Assembly (NCBI RefSeq): GCF_001314325.1
Contig: NZ_CP009429.1
Span: forward strand, 3,534,501 to 3,598,500
Direction: 5' to 3'
DNA length: 64,000 nt
Origin: Sphingopyxis macrogoltabida
GTDB lineage: Bacteria > Pseudomonadota > Alphaproteobacteria > Sphingomonadales > Sphingomonadaceae
Part shown: piece after piece, positions 43,743 to 55,197 of the stretch
Layout: the number at the start of each line of letters is the position of its first letter
How positions within the stretch are numbered: position 1 is the first letter of the stretch
The notes under the pieces: generated by a model
What the model was told of the DNA's origin: nothing
Databases searched by the model: none
What the model saw: only the letters and a program-made list of their open reading frames with translations
Program-made: the position numbers and the translations under genes

Positions 43743-45692
43743 TCAGCGAGCCATCGCCGCCGACTGGTCGAGCGGAACGACAGGCAGCCACACGCGGCTG
43801 GGCGTCTTACCGCCGCGTTCGATCGTCACCGTTGCGGGCCGATAGTCCGATGACTTCGCGTGGAAGATGTTGGGGACATAGGTCTGCGGATTGCGATCAT
43901 AATAGGGAAAGAGGCTCGACTGGACCTGCACCATGATCCGGTGCCCCGGCTTGAACACATGGTTCACGGTCGGCAGGCGGAATTTATACTGCTGTACCTT
44001 GCCCGCCGGGATTGCCGAGGGATGCTCGAAACTCTCGCGATAGCGGCCGCGAAAGATTTCGAGAGCGATCGCAAGCTGGTAGCCGCCCATCTTCGGCTCG
44101 CTCGAATTTGTCGCGGGATAGACGTCGATCACCTTGACGACGAAATCCCCGTCGGTGCCGGTGGTACGCGCAAAGATGTCGGCGATCGGCGTACCCGACA
44201 CGCGCACCGCTTCGGTCAGCACTTCGGTCTGATATGTCATCACGTCGGGACGGCCGTCGAACGAGCGCTGATCGCCGGTCAACCAGCTCTGCCAGCTACC
44301 ATCGTCGAAATTCACCGGCCGCGGGTAATGCGGAACGGGCTTGGCGGGGTCGGCGACATAGGCGTCGCCGCCGGCCGCTCCCGCCTGAAAGCCCAGCCCG
44401 CCATTGGCGCCGAGATAGATCGGCGTCAGCGGCGCCGAACATCCCGTTTCGCAGGCGAGCGGCCAGTTGGTCAGCCGTTCCCAGCGGTCTTCGCCGGTAT
44501 TATATGCCGTCACCGCCGGAATATTGGCAGGCGGACCATCGCGGAGATGCTCGTTGAAGAAGGGCAGGATCATGTCACGCCAATATTGGGTGATCGTATT
44601 GCTGCTCCACTGGAGCGGGCCGAGGTTGCGGCCGACGTCGTTGCGGTTCACCTGGCTGTGCGACCAGGGGCCCAGCAGCAGGTGGTTGTTGCCCATCTTG
44701 CCCTTCGCCTTCAGCACCTCCCACGAACGGATTGCGCCATAGATATCGTCCTGGTCCCACAAGGGCTGGACCCACAGGGTCGGCACGTCCGACGGGTTCG
44801 CCGCGAGCAGCTTGTCGAGCGCCAGTCCCTGCCACACCGCGTCATAAGCCGGATGCTCCTGTAACCGCCGCCAGAACGGCAGCCGGTCGTATCCGCGCGC
44901 CTTGCCCCAATCGCCCGCCGATCCGGCGGCGCGGAAATTGTCATAATCGTCGTAACCGCCGCGCGACGCGGCCTTGGCGATCGACCGGTCGCCCGTTTGC
45001 TGCGCGATATAGTCGGCCATCACCTGCCGGAAGGCACCGTTGTGGAACCAGTCGTCGCCCGTCCACGCATCGACGAGCGGGCTCTCGGGCGCCGCGACCT
45101 TGACCGCCGGATGCGGCTTGATCAGCGCCTGAACGACCGTCGTCCCTTCGTAGGACGAACCGATGATGCCGACGCGGCCATTGCTTTCGGGCAGGTTCGC
45201 CTTGTTCACCAGCCAGTCGATCGTGTCATAGGCGTCGGTGCCGTTGTCGACGCCGGTATCGTTCAGCGGGCCGACCATCGGCCGCGTGACGACATAGTCG
45301 CCCTCCGATTTATACTTGCCGCGAATATCCTGCCACACACGGATATAGCCCGCCTTCGCGAACTCGCGATCCTCGAAGGGCACCGCGTCGACCATCACCG
45401 GACTCGTCGTCCGCAACACCCGCGCCGTGGCATTATAGGGCGTGCGGTTGAGCACGATCGGCGCGTCTTTCGCCCCCTTGGGGACGAGGATGACCGTATA
45501 AAGCTTCACCCCGTCGCGCATCGGGATCATCATTTCGCGCCGCTCGTAATCGGCGTCCGCCGGCAGCGGGTTGTAATCGCCCGGAATGTCGCCGCCCGGC
45601 CTGACGATCGGCTCGGCGCCCGCAGCCTGCAACATCACGGGCAGAGGAAGCACGGCAGCAAGCGTCAGCACGACCAGCAGCGATTTCATCAT
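43743..45692 (-). CDS. CocE/NonD family secreted hydrolase (X-Pro dipeptidyl-peptidase S15 fold)
   Basis: This protein of about 649 residues hydrolyses acyl ester or amide bonds; relatives include cocaine esterase, glutaryl-7-ACA acylase and X-Pro dipeptidyl-peptidases. A signal peptide (MMKSLLVVLTLAAVLPLPVMLQAAGA) is followed by the S15 core: RDGVKLYTVILVPKG, IGSSYEGTTV (nucleophile Ser), and a DLxWxxPLxD-like segment LWVQPLWDQDDI. A C-terminal jelly-roll domain (YQTEVLTEAVRVSGTPIADIF..KVIDVYP) completes it. ATG 45692 or 45689 follows AGGA. Periplasmic action on peptides or esters fits the neighbouring peptidases. Confidence 0.93.
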   Translation of the reverse strand: MMKSLLVVLTLAAVLPLPVMLQAAGAEPIVRPGGDIPGDYNPLPADADYERREMMIPMRDGVKLYTVILVPKGAKDAPIVLNRTPYNATARVLRTTSPVMVDAVPFEDREFAKAGYIRVWQDIRGKYKSEGDYVVTRPMVGPLNDTGVDNGTDAYDTIDWLVNKANLPESNGRVGIIGSSYEGTTVVQALIKPHPAVKVAAPESPLVDAWTGDDWFHNGAFRQVMADYIAQQTGDRSIAKAASRGGYDDYDNFRAAGSAGDWGKARGYDRLPFWRRLQEHPAYDAVWQGLALDKLLAANPSDVPTLWVQPLWDQDDIYGAIRSWEVLKAKGKMGNNHLLLGPWSHSQVNRNDVGRNLGPLQWSSNTITQYWRDMILPFFNEHLRDGPPANIPAVTAYNTGEDRWERLTNWPLACETGCSAPLTPIYLGANGGLGFQAGAAGGDAYVADPAKPVPHYPRPVNFDDGSWQSWLTGDQRSFDGRPDVMTYQTEVLTEAVRVSGTPIADIFARTTGTDGDFVVKVIDVYPATNSSEPKMGGYQLAIALEIFRGRYRESFEHPSAIPAGKVQQYKFRLPTVNHVFKPGHRIMVQVQSSLFPYYDRNPQTYVPNIFHAKSSDYRPATVTIERGGKTPSRVWLPVVPLDQSAAMAR

Positions 45693-45800
45693 ATTCCTAT
45701 GTCCCCGGCACACCCAGTTTTTCCAAGGGTGCGCGCGGGGCGGAGATGGCGCAATGCGATTATTCCTGCGCCTCTGGACCAGAATTGCTGCCTCTTGCCT

Positions 45801-46700
45801 TCACCCCGCCGTGCCGTCCGGCGTCGCCTGTTCGACGATCCAGTCGATGAAGGTTTCGGCGATGTCAGAGAGCGGCGACGATGCCTTGGTCAACAGGTAG
45901 AACTGATTGCCCGCTGCCACCCGCTTGTCCGAAAGCGGTTGCAGCCGCCCCTGCGCGATCAGGTCGGACAGCACCGACGTATGACCGATCATGAAACCGC
46001 GTCCGCTCAGCGTCGCCTCGACGACCATCGAATAGAGCGAGAAGGTCTGGGTGATCAGATTGGCCGGGCGCGCGTGGCCGGTATGCTGCAGCCACTGTTC
46101 GAAATCATTCGCCCAATAGGTGTCGAGCATCAGCGGCATTCCGACCGGCAGCCCGTGCTCGTCGCGCTCCGCAGTCTCGATGAGCGAGGGCGCCGCGACG
46201 GGGACAAGCTCGTCGAAAAACAGCGGGCGGGAATCGCAGCCCGGAAAGGGCGGCTGGCCATAGCGGATGGCGACATCGAAGTTCGACGTGCGCAGGTCGA
46301 CGATCACCGGATCGGCCCAGATCTCGATCGTCGTATTGGCATGTTCCTTGTGAAAATCCTCGATCCGCGGGCCGAGCCACAGTTGTGCGAGCGCCGGTAG
46401 AATCGTCAGCCGGACTGCCTTGGTACCGCCCGAGGCGGTGATGTCGCGCGTCGCGGCCAAAAGCTGTTCGAGTGGCGGAAGTACGCGCTGCGCGTAGCGC
46501 TTCCCCGCCTCGGTCAGCCGGACGCCCTGCGGATAGCGCTGGAAGAGTTCGACGCCGAGATAGGCCTCGAGCGCCTTGATCCGCTGGCTGACCGCACCCG
46601 GCGTCACGCTGAGTTCGCCGGCGGCAAGCGCGAAGCTCTCGGTTGCGGCGGTCGACGCGAAGACGCGCAACCAGTCCAGATTCGGCAGCTCCCTCGGCAT
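45801..46700 (-). CDS. LysR family transcriptional regulator (GcvA-like)
   Basis: This 299-residue regulator has MPRELPNLDWLRVFASTAATESFALAAGELSVTPGAVSQRIKALEAYLGVELF at the N-terminus, the form seen in GcvA-like LysR proteins, with the HTH at residues 22-42. The effector domain includes LRTSNFDVAIRYGQPPFPG. It is divergent from proline iminopeptidase (193 bp between starts) and upstream of the CocE-type gene. It may control the peptidase gene; no operator is obvious to me. Confidence 0.92.
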   Translation of the reverse strand: MPRELPNLDWLRVFASTAATESFALAAGELSVTPGAVSQRIKALEAYLGVELFQRYPQGVRLTEAGKRYAQRVLPPLEQLLAATRDITASGGTKAVRLTILPALAQLWLGPRIEDFHKEHANTTIEIWADPVIVDLRTSNFDVAIRYGQPPFPGCDSRPLFFDELVPVAAPSLIETAERDEHGLPVGMPLMLDTYWANDFEQWLQHTGHARPANLITQTFSLYSMVVEATLSGRGFMIGHTSVLSDLIAQGRLQPLSDKRVAAGNQFYLLTKASSPLSDIAETFIDWIVEQATPDGTAG

Positions 46701-46875
46701 CAGAATATATCTTCCTCAGCAGCAAAATTAGTCGATTGCACAGGCACGCCGTTCGCGCGCCTTATGTCCTTGGACACATAGAGAATCATAAGGCCGCGCT
46801 CCGCATGGGCAAGCCCGGAGGAGGATACAGCAATAGTTCCTCTGACGGTAGCCGTCTCGCCGGAGCGCGCCTTGA

Positions 46876-47850
<975 letters not shown>

Positions 47851-47865
47851 CCGGTTCGCCCGCCG

Positions 47866-49119
47866 CTATTTCCGTTTGGCGGCGGGCTTGCCCGTCGCGG
47901 CGGGCAGGCGTCCGTATTTGGCAAGGATCGTGCGAAGCTCGTCGTGCGGCAGCGCATGGACGGTGACGCCGTCGCGTCCGGTCATCGTCTTCGCCGCGAC
48001 CAGCGCGTTGACGATCGATTCCTCGGTCGCATCGACCGCCGCCTCGAACACCTTGGTGATCTCGCTATTCGAGATTGCCGAGACCGCCTGCACGCCCGCG
48101 GCGCTTTCATCGAGCGCGCCGGCGTTGGCGGTCGAGAAGGCCATGAAGATGTCGCCCGACAGATTATGGCTGATATCGCCCATCCGCCCGATCGTCTGCG
48201 TCGGCCGCTTGGCGATGCGCTTGAGCTGGTGCGGCAACAGCGGGATGTCGGTCGCGATCACGACGATGATCGACCCCTCCGGCTCGTAAGGCTTTTTGTC
48301 GATCGGCGTGCAGCGGCGCTCGGGCTTGTAGACCGCCTTGCCCGGCAGGTCGCTGCACGGCAGATAGCTGGTCGCTAGTTCCTGTCCGACCGGTGCGCCG
48401 GCGATACGAAGCAACGGGCGCGCACCGTAATTGCACTGGACGAGCACCCCGACGGTATATTTGCGGTCGCCGATATCGACCTTGCGCGACGCGGTGCCGA
48501 TGCCGCCCTTGAACCCGGCGCACACCATCCCGGTACCGCCGCCGACATTGCCCTCGGGCACCGGCCCGCCGGCAGCGGTCGCGATCGCCTGCAAGGCATG
48601 TTCGGTCTTCACATGCTGGCCATTCACATCGTTGAGGAAGCCGTCCCAGGTCTCGGCGACGACCGGGGTGTAGAACAGGCAGCACGCCTTGCTGTCGGCC
48701 AGATATTTGACCACGGCATCGCGCACCACACCGACGCTGTGCGTGTTGGTGATCATCACCGGCCCGTCGAACGAGCCGCGTTCTTCCATCCAGATCGTGC
48801 CGGTCATCTCGCCCGCCGCATTGGCCGTCGCCCAAGCGCCGAACACCGGCACCGTCGATGCCTTGCCGCGCGGCAGGATCGCGGTGACGCCGGTCCGCAC
48901 CGGGCCGACCCCGACCTGAAGCGGGCCGTCGCCTTCGATGATTGTGCTGTGCCCGACCTCGACCCCCGGCACATCGGTAATCGCGTTGAGCGGGCCGGGC
49001 TCGCCATGGAAAGGCACGCCGAGGTCGCGGGCACGCGGCTCCTCTGCCGCCGCGCCCGGTGCGAGCAATCCGACCGCCATGACCGAAGCCAGTGCCCATC
49101 CGAAACGCCGTGCCGTCAT
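47866..49119 (-). CDS. P1 family (DmpA/BapA) self-processing aminopeptidase, secreted
   Basis: P1 peptidases cleave themselves into two subunits and hydrolyse N-terminal D-Ala, beta-amino acid or other residues from short peptides; BapA of Sphingosinicella is a known relative. ATG 49119 follows GGGGA; a signal peptide (RFGWALASVMAVGLLAPGAAA) implies periplasmic export. The conserved EGNVGGGTGM..FKGGIGTASR substrate region precedes the processing point Gly281-Ser282 in EGSIIVVIATDIPLLPHQL, where Ser becomes the nucleophile. The full 417 residues are present. It is last of a same-strand run of peptide-related genes, 25 bp after the CPBP protease gene. Confidence 0.93.
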   Translation of the reverse strand: MTARRFGWALASVMAVGLLAPGAAAEEPRARDLGVPFHGEPGPLNAITDVPGVEVGHSTIIEGDGPLQVGVGPVRTGVTAILPRGKASTVPVFGAWATANAAGEMTGTIWMEERGSFDGPVMITNTHSVGVVRDAVVKYLADSKACCLFYTPVVAETWDGFLNDVNGQHVKTEHALQAIATAAGGPVPEGNVGGGTGMVCAGFKGGIGTASRKVDIGDRKYTVGVLVQCNYGARPLLRIAGAPVGQELATSYLPCSDLPGKAVYKPERRCTPIDKKPYEPEGSIIVVIATDIPLLPHQLKRIAKRPTQTIGRMGDISHNLSGDIFMAFSTANAGALDESAAGVQAVSAISNSEITKVFEAAVDATEESIVNALVAAKTMTGRDGVTVHALPHDELRTILAKYGRLPAATGKPAAKRK

Positions 49120-49144
49120 GACCAATCCCCTTGTCTATCTTTAA

Positions 49145-50038
49145 TTAGCTGGCTTCCCCGGACGCCCGCCGCGCATCATAGGCGGCGATCGCGCGATCCC
49201 GCCGCAGCCAGAGCAGCAGCGCGACGACGAAGGTGGTCAGCGGAATGAGGAAACCGAATTCGTCGATCGCATAGGCGGTGATGTCGCCCTTCGGCGCGGT
49301 CAGCGGCGTGTAGATCGTCTGGATGTACAGATTGTGGCTGCCGTGCATGATCGCGGCGGGCCAGACGCTGCCCGATTTCAACCGGAACCACGCCATGATG
49401 AAGCTGAGGTTCATGACCATGACGAAGAAGCAGGTGAGCGCGAACCATTGCGGCGCCCCGCTGTTGTAATTGGCGAAGATGATCAGCGGGACATGCCACA
49501 GCGTCCAGATGACGCCGGTGACCGCCGCGCCGCCGGTGAAGCCGAACCGGTCGTGGAGGCGCGGCGCAAGGAAGCCGCGCCAGCCGATCTCTTCGCCCAG
49601 CCCGCGCGCCGTCCCCGCGATAATCCCGGTGATCCCGACGAACAGGAAATAGGCAGGAACGAAGCGCCCCGGATCGGTGAAGGTCCAGCCGAGCCGTTCG
49701 GCGAGCGCCGCGATGCTCGCAGGCTCGGCGAAACCGCCCATGCCTGTCGTCCAGATGATGACATAGGCGACCGCCGCATAGAGGATCGGCAGCAAATAGC
49801 TGTACCAGGACGACCGCGTATCGCGCCACGCGAAGCCAAGCGAGGCCCAGTCGAGCTTCTTCCACGCCACCGTCACGATCGCGGCGAGCGCCGGTCCCCA
49901 CATCAGCGCGGTGACATAGCCGGCGTTGCCGCCGCCAACCTCGCCCGTATAGCCGATCAGGAAGTAGGGCAGCGCACAGAAAGCCACTGTGAGCACGAGA
50001 TAGGTCCAGATTACCGATCCCTGGCGCGTGTCGTTCAT
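49145..50038 (-). CDS. CPBP family intramembrane metalloprotease
   Basis: This 297-residue protein has about eight membrane helices and the CPBP (CAAX protease/bacteriocin-processing) motifs: GLGEEIGWRGFL with Glu149, Glu150 and Arg154, then IWTLWHVP with His182, and HGSHNLYIQ further on. Bacterial members process or protect against peptides such as bacteriocins, though many have unknown targets. It lies 38 bp after the acylase gene and 25 bp before the DmpA-type gene, so the three are likely one transcript. Confidence 0.92.
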   Translation of the reverse strand: MNDTRQGSVIWTYLVLTVAFCALPYFLIGYTGEVGGGNAGYVTALMWGPALAAIVTVAWKKLDWASLGFAWRDTRSSWYSYLLPILYAAVAYVIIWTTGMGGFAEPASIAALAERLGWTFTDPGRFVPAYFLFVGITGIIAGTARGLGEEIGWRGFLAPRLHDRFGFTGGAAVTGVIWTLWHVPLIIFANYNSGAPQWFALTCFFVMVMNLSFIMAWFRLKSGSVWPAAIMHGSHNLYIQTIYTPLTAPKGDITAYAIDEFGFLIPLTTFVVALLLWLRRDRAIAAYDARRASGEAS

Positions 50039-50076
50039 AGCCGCTCTCCTTTATTGCGCCTGCCCCGGCAGCAGGC

Positions 50077-52416
50077 TTATTGACGGATCGTTACCGGGTC
50101 CCCGATCGCCTGCGCCGCAATCTCTTCCTTCGAGAAGGGGTAGGGATGGAGCGCCAGCTTCGAAAATTCGCGCGTCTGGTCGGCGTAGTGCGGCGACGCG
50201 GGATCGGTCGATTGCGAATAGGTCAGGATCGCTTTCGCGACCGGCCCCTTGTCATCGAAGCTGACCGACTGGACATAGCTGGCACCGTGGACAACGCCGA
50301 AACCGCCCTTGACCGGCAGCGCAGCGGTATAGTTGAGCACCCCGGCGGGCGACCCCGAAATCGGAATTCGTTCCTCGCCGCGTTCGGCGAACTGCACTTC
50401 GCCGAGCGGCGCGTCGAGCGCGATGCCCATCTTGGTCAGCGTATCGGCCGCGAAAGCAAGGTCGGCGAGCAGCGCGTCGCCCGCGTCTCCGTCGATGGCG
50501 AGCGTGTGCGGCGTACCCACCACATCGCTGCGGTCGAACGCATCGGCCCACAGGTTGGCCCGACGCTCGGTCTTCGACCAGAAGATTGCAAACAGCATCG
50601 CCCCGCGGCTGTCGAGTTCGGCCTTGCCGTCCCATTTGGCGAGGGCTGCGCAGGCGGGTTTCGGCGCCTCGGGACGTTCGCACAGTTTCAGGACCGCGGG
50701 CATGACGAGGTCGCCGGCGAAATTCTTGTTGCCGAGCATCGTCCGGATGCCGACGTCAATATCGAACTTGCCCGATTTCAGGACGCTCCGGATTTCCTGG
50801 AGGCCCGACCGGGTGCGCATGCTGGGCAATAACAGGAAATCGGGGCCCATCATCGGCCCCAGTTCGGCGATCGGCGCTTCGATATTCGCCCAGCGATAGC
50901 TGTCGTTGCTATTCTGGACATAGTCGCGCCGATAGATCGCGGCCATCTTCGAGGCAGGGAGCAGCCCCGGCGCAGCGGTGCCGGGGGTCTTCTCCCATTC
51001 GCAAGCCGACCGGCTGCCGTCGAGGACATAGAGCCGCTGCAGAAAGCCGGGGGTCGGCGGCGACATCGTGCCGCAGGCGGCAAAGCGCTCGGCCGAGACA
51101 TTGGCCGCGGGGCTGATGTCCGCATAGAGCGCGTCGCCCTTGCGGTCTGCGGCGAGGGTGTTGAGGAACGGCGCATGCAGATAACGGGTGAGCGCGGCGT
51201 GGATGTCGCCGACATTCCGGGCCCGCGCCATGGCGAGATAGCCCTCGCCGCTCCGCACATTGCCCTTGTTGGCATCGGCGAGGGCATAGGCGGTCTGCCG
51301 TGTCCACGCATAGTCGGTGCCGGGCATCGAGACGATCGGGCCGTAACGCGACTGGAACAGCGTCCGCACGACGGGCGCCCCGTCCTTCATCGCGACGGTA
51401 ACCTCGCGGCGTTCCATCGGCACGCGCTTGCCGTCGACGATATAGGCGGTGGGATCGGCGGGATCGAGGGTCAGCTTGAACAGGGTCATATGCGCCGCGG
51501 TGTCGACGGTGTGCGTCCACGCGACATCCTTGTTGAAGCCGATCCCGACATAGGGCTGGTTGGTGATTGCGGCCCCCGCGACATCGAACTTGCCGGGGAT
51601 GGTCAGGTGGATCTGGTAGAAGCGGTTGGGACCGTACCAGGGGAAATGCGGATTGCCGACGACCAGTCCCTTGCCGTTCGTCGTGGCGTCGCCGCCAAAC
51701 GCCCAGCCGTTGCTGCCCAGCTTCATCGATTCCCGGATGTCGTCGGCGAACTGCGGCGCCGCGGCGACCGGCTTGGCGGCGGCCGTAGCGGCTTCGGCAG
51801 CGGGCGGTACAGCCTCCGCAATCTTCGCGGCCGCCATCGCCGATCCCGCCAGCATGGTGAAGCCGTTGAGCGAGCGCAGCACATCGTCGCGGGTGATTTC
51901 GCGCACCCATGGCTGGCCCGCGCATCCGGCGGGCAGCTTGTCCCGATTGTCGCGCAGGAAGCGGTTATATCCCGCCACCCAGCCCGCGATCAGCGCCCTT
52001 GAATCCTTCGACGTCTTGGCGAAGCCGGCGCGCAGCACCCCGATGTCCTGCATCGTCGCATAATAAAGGTCGCTGTCGATATTCTTCGCCGGGACAAGCC
52101 CGATCACCGTCGCCCCGTCGGGGCCGAAATAGCGCGAACGCTGGCCCGACGCGCTGACATAACCATCGGCCATCAGACAGATATTGTCCTGCGCCTGCGC
52201 ATAGGCGGCGCCGAACCCCAGCCCGCCGAAATCCTTGGCCTCGACGTGCGGAACGCCGAAGGTAGTGCGGGTTATCGTCGCTTCGTAGCGGGGCGCTGCG
52301 AGCGCGGGCGAGGCAAGCATCGCCGGGATCACAAACAACGCCGCCATCGGTCCCCGCCCGCTCAAGCGGCGCATGCGTCGGCGCGAACGCGGTGCAAGGA
52401 TGACGGCACTGTTCAT
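50077..52416 (-). CDS. Penicillin-acylase-family Ntn hydrolase (aculeacin/AHL acylase-like), secreted
   Basis: This 779-residue precursor should remove an acyl chain from an amide, as PvdQ, QuiP and aculeacin A acylase do. A signal peptide (MAALFVIPAMLASPALAAP) is followed by an alpha chain and an Ala/Pro-rich linker. The self-cleavage site is Gly234-Ser235 in LGSNGWAFGG; Ser235 would be the N-terminal nucleophile. NPHFPW, GFNKDVAWTHTVDTA (oxyanion/Asn region) and YAWTRQTAYA follow as expected. It is periplasmic. It comes after the TonB receptor gene and before the CPBP protease gene on the same strand. Candidate substrates are acylated peptides or acyl-homoserine lactones. Confidence 0.94.
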   Translation of the reverse strand: MNSAVILAPRSRRRMRRLSGRGPMAALFVIPAMLASPALAAPRYEATITRTTFGVPHVEAKDFGGLGFGAAYAQAQDNICLMADGYVSASGQRSRYFGPDGATVIGLVPAKNIDSDLYYATMQDIGVLRAGFAKTSKDSRALIAGWVAGYNRFLRDNRDKLPAGCAGQPWVREITRDDVLRSLNGFTMLAGSAMAAAKIAEAVPPAAEAATAAAKPVAAAPQFADDIRESMKLGSNGWAFGGDATTNGKGLVVGNPHFPWYGPNRFYQIHLTIPGKFDVAGAAITNQPYVGIGFNKDVAWTHTVDTAAHMTLFKLTLDPADPTAYIVDGKRVPMERREVTVAMKDGAPVVRTLFQSRYGPIVSMPGTDYAWTRQTAYALADANKGNVRSGEGYLAMARARNVGDIHAALTRYLHAPFLNTLAADRKGDALYADISPAANVSAERFAACGTMSPPTPGFLQRLYVLDGSRSACEWEKTPGTAAPGLLPASKMAAIYRRDYVQNSNDSYRWANIEAPIAELGPMMGPDFLLLPSMRTRSGLQEIRSVLKSGKFDIDVGIRTMLGNKNFAGDLVMPAVLKLCERPEAPKPACAALAKWDGKAELDSRGAMLFAIFWSKTERRANLWADAFDRSDVVGTPHTLAIDGDAGDALLADLAFAADTLTKMGIALDAPLGEVQFAERGEERIPISGSPAGVLNYTAALPVKGGFGVVHGASYVQSVSFDDKGPVAKAILTYSQSTDPASPHYADQTREFSKLALHPYPFSKEEIAAQAIGDPVTIRQ

Positions 52417-52482
52417 TTCTTCTTTTCTTCCTCTGCCTGGATGAAGGGCCGGTCCATCACCCGATAATCTTTATAGCCGAAC

Positions 52483-52518
52483 GGCCCGGCCATCGCGCCC
52501 CCGCGCGATGACCGGGCC
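52483..52518. other. Long hairpin between the TonB receptor gene and the acylase gene
   Basis: GGCCCGGCCATCGCGC (52483-52498) pairs with GCGCGATGACCGGGCC (52503-52518) across a 4-base loop, with a single mismatch. On the plus strand GGTCTTTT follows. For the minus-strand operon no U-tract follows, so partial attenuation between receptor and acylase is more likely than full termination. Confidence 0.6.
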
Positions 52519-54327
52519 GGTCTTTTGACGCCATCCGGAAGCAAGGGATTGGACGACGTCGATTTCTGGAGCCTCTAGAAACGATAGCCCGCCGTGATCC
52601 CGAACGTCCGCGGGCGCCAGGTCTGGACCTGAATGCGCTCGGACGGCTGGAAATGCAGACGGCCGATGATGTCGCGCGAGTTGGTCAGGTTGTTGACGAA
52701 CAGCGAGACATCGAGGCCGTTGCCGGTGCGCACGCCCAGCCGGGCATTCAAATTGTTCTGGCTATCGGTCGTTCCCAGGATCGGGTTGAAACCGACATTG
52801 CCCGGCTTCACCGAAAAACCGCTCTTGTACGTCCACTGAACGGTACCATAGCCCGTCAGATCGTCGGGACCGAGCGGCGTCTCATACATGCCGGTCAGGT
52901 TCACGGTCCACGGTGCCGTGAAACGATCGCCCACGCGCGTGATGGTGTTGGTTGTGCCGGGAGCGAAGATCGTCTCGCGCTGTGTGGCGTCATTATAGCC
53001 GAGATTGGCGTCGAGCGTCAGGCCGGTGACGGGAAACAGCGTTATCTGCGCCTCAAGGCCGCGCGCGCGCGCCTTGCCGAAATTGTCGGTGAAGACGCCC
53101 GCGCAGCCCTCGATCTGGCGACTACGCTGCACGCCGCTCCAGTCGATCTGGAATGCGCTGGCAGCGAAGGTCGCGACGTTTCCGACCCGGCCCTTGGCAC
53201 CGAACTCATAACTCCACACACTGTCCGATTTGTACGTCGCGGGAATAGTCGAATAGCCGATTTTCTCGAGACCTGCCAAGCAGCGTGCAACGAGATCGAC
53301 GTCGCCCGCGGCGGTGTTGACGCCACCCGAACGGAAGCCCTTGGCCGCGGAGGCATAGACCATCAAATTCGGATTGACCTCATAGGTGAGGCCGAACTTG
53401 GGCGTAAACGGCTTTTCGACGCTGCGCAGAAGCGGACCCGTCGTGGTGACGTTGGTCAGCGCATCAAAGCTCTCCGCCTGTGATTCGAACTCGAGACGCG
53501 ACCAACGGGCGCCCGCCGTCAGAGTCAGATTGTCGATGATTTCGAAATCGATGCTGCCGAAGAAGCCGAGGTTCTTGTCGACGATACGCGTCTGCGCATA
53601 GCCCGATGTTCCATCCGGCCCGAGCGGGAAGAAGACCGGCAACAGCGCTGCGAGTTCCGGCGGAAGGAAGAGATCATGATATGCGGACGGGTACAGATAA
53701 TTGTCGTAAGGCGAGAAGCTCCTGTCTCCGTCACGCGCGCGCTGGCGGCTGTTCTGATAGAATGCGCCGAACACATATTTGAGGCGCGAGTCCGTATCGT
53801 TGGACTGGAGGCGCACTTCCTGGGTGAAGCTGCGCTGGACCTGGTCCGACAGGAGGACGAAGCATTCGCCGCAATCCGGCCCGCCGGGCCGCCCCGGCGA
53901 CTTCGTATCGAAGCCGATCTGCGGCGTATTCGACCCGCCAAGCGTGGCGAAAAGATCGTAAACATCGCGAAGCGGGCCCAAGCTGTTCAGAATATTGTCG
54001 TAGATATCCAGAATGTAAGCGGTGCCGTCATCAACGGATTGGTTGCGGCGATCGACGATCGCCGAGTTGCTGATCAGCGAGACCGGACCCATGTCCCACT
54101 CGCCCTTGAGCTGATAGAGCTTGAACTCGTCCTCACCCCGCGACGCAATGCCCTCGCCGCTCTGAAACCGCGGCGGCTGCGCACGCGTCGAGCCGTTGCC
54201 ATAGGTCCAATAGGTGCTCTGGTCGTCGCGGTTGTTCTTCTGGTAGAAGACCGACGGGGTGATCGAGATGTCTTCGGTCGGCTTCCACAACAGCGAGCCG
54301 TTGAAGACCATCGTACGGTTCGAGTTA

Positions 54328-55197
54328 GGTCACAAACTCATAAATGGGATTCCCTTTTTGGGGTGGTCGTGATTCAAGCTCCTGGAAGGGAGCTTATGAT
54401 GAGCGTGCGTCGCTACGAGCTGTCGGATTTCGAGTGGTCGGTGATCGAGCCGTTGCTGCCCAACAAGCCGCGCGGAGTTGCCAGGGTCGATGATCGTCGG
54501 GTGCTGAACGGCATCTTCTGGCGTCTTCGAACCGGTTCGCCTTGGGCGGACATACCTGAGCGCTATGGCCCACCGACGACCTGCTACAACCGCTTCGTTC
54601 GATGGCGCAAAGCGGGAGTTTGGGACCGCATCTTCGAGGCGGTGTCGAGAGCCTATGAAGGCGAGCTTCAGATGATCGATAGTTCCTCGATCCGCGTCCA
54701 TCAGCATGGCGCGAATGCAAAAAAAGGGGTCCGAAGGAAGCCGAGGCTGGGGACGACGCTCCAGCCCGATGCATGGGGCGCTCGCGGGGCGGACTGACCA
54801 CCAAGATCCATGCGCTTGTTGATGCGAACGGCCTGCCGATCATGCTGAAGCTCACCGAGGGCCAAGCCCATGATGGCCGCAGCGCCGCCGACATGCTCGA
54901 CGCGATCGGCGAGGATCAGATCCTCCTTGCCGACCGCGCCTATGACAGTGACGCGCTGCGTGAGAAGATCGCCGGACAAGGTGCCTGGGCCAACATCAAA
55001 CCTTTGCCGAACCGGAGGAAGGTGCCGGCATTCAGCGCCTTCCTTTATCGCTACCGAAATCTCGTCGAGCGCTTCTTCAGTAAGCTCAAGCACTTCCGAG
55101 CCGTCGCAACTCGATACGAGAAGCACGACGCAAACTACCTCGCCCTCGTCAAACTCGCCTCAGCCAAAATCTGGATGCGATTTATGAGTCGGTGACC
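54328..55197 (+). mobile_element. IS5-family (IS427-type) insertion sequence, 870 bp
   Basis: The ends are GGTCACAAACTCATAAA (left) and, reverse-complemented, GGTCACCGACTCATAAA (right). A TA dinucleotide flanks both sides (54326-54327 and 55198-55199), the likely target duplication. Inside are two overlapping transposase frames on the plus strand, antisense to the receptor gene it splits. Confidence 0.92.
54396..55195 (+). CDS. IS5-family transposase, expressed by -1 frameshifting
   Basis: The first frame (54396-54797) encodes SVRRYELSDFEWSVIEPLLP..GIFWRLRTGSPWADIPERYGP and reaches MIDSSSIRVHQHGANAKKG. The second, one base back (through 55195), encodes CMGRSRGGLTTKIHALVD, LADRAYDSDALRE and KRRY-type PNRRKVPAFSAFLYRYRNLVERFFSKLKHFR. 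A7G4 at 54719-54729 is the slippery sequence; a -1 slip there gives KKRGPKEAEAGDDAPARCMGRSRGG and one DDE protein. Catalytic residues are Asp in MIDSSS, Asp in LADRAYD and Glu in LVERFFSKLK. The element therefore looks active. Confidence 0.92.
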
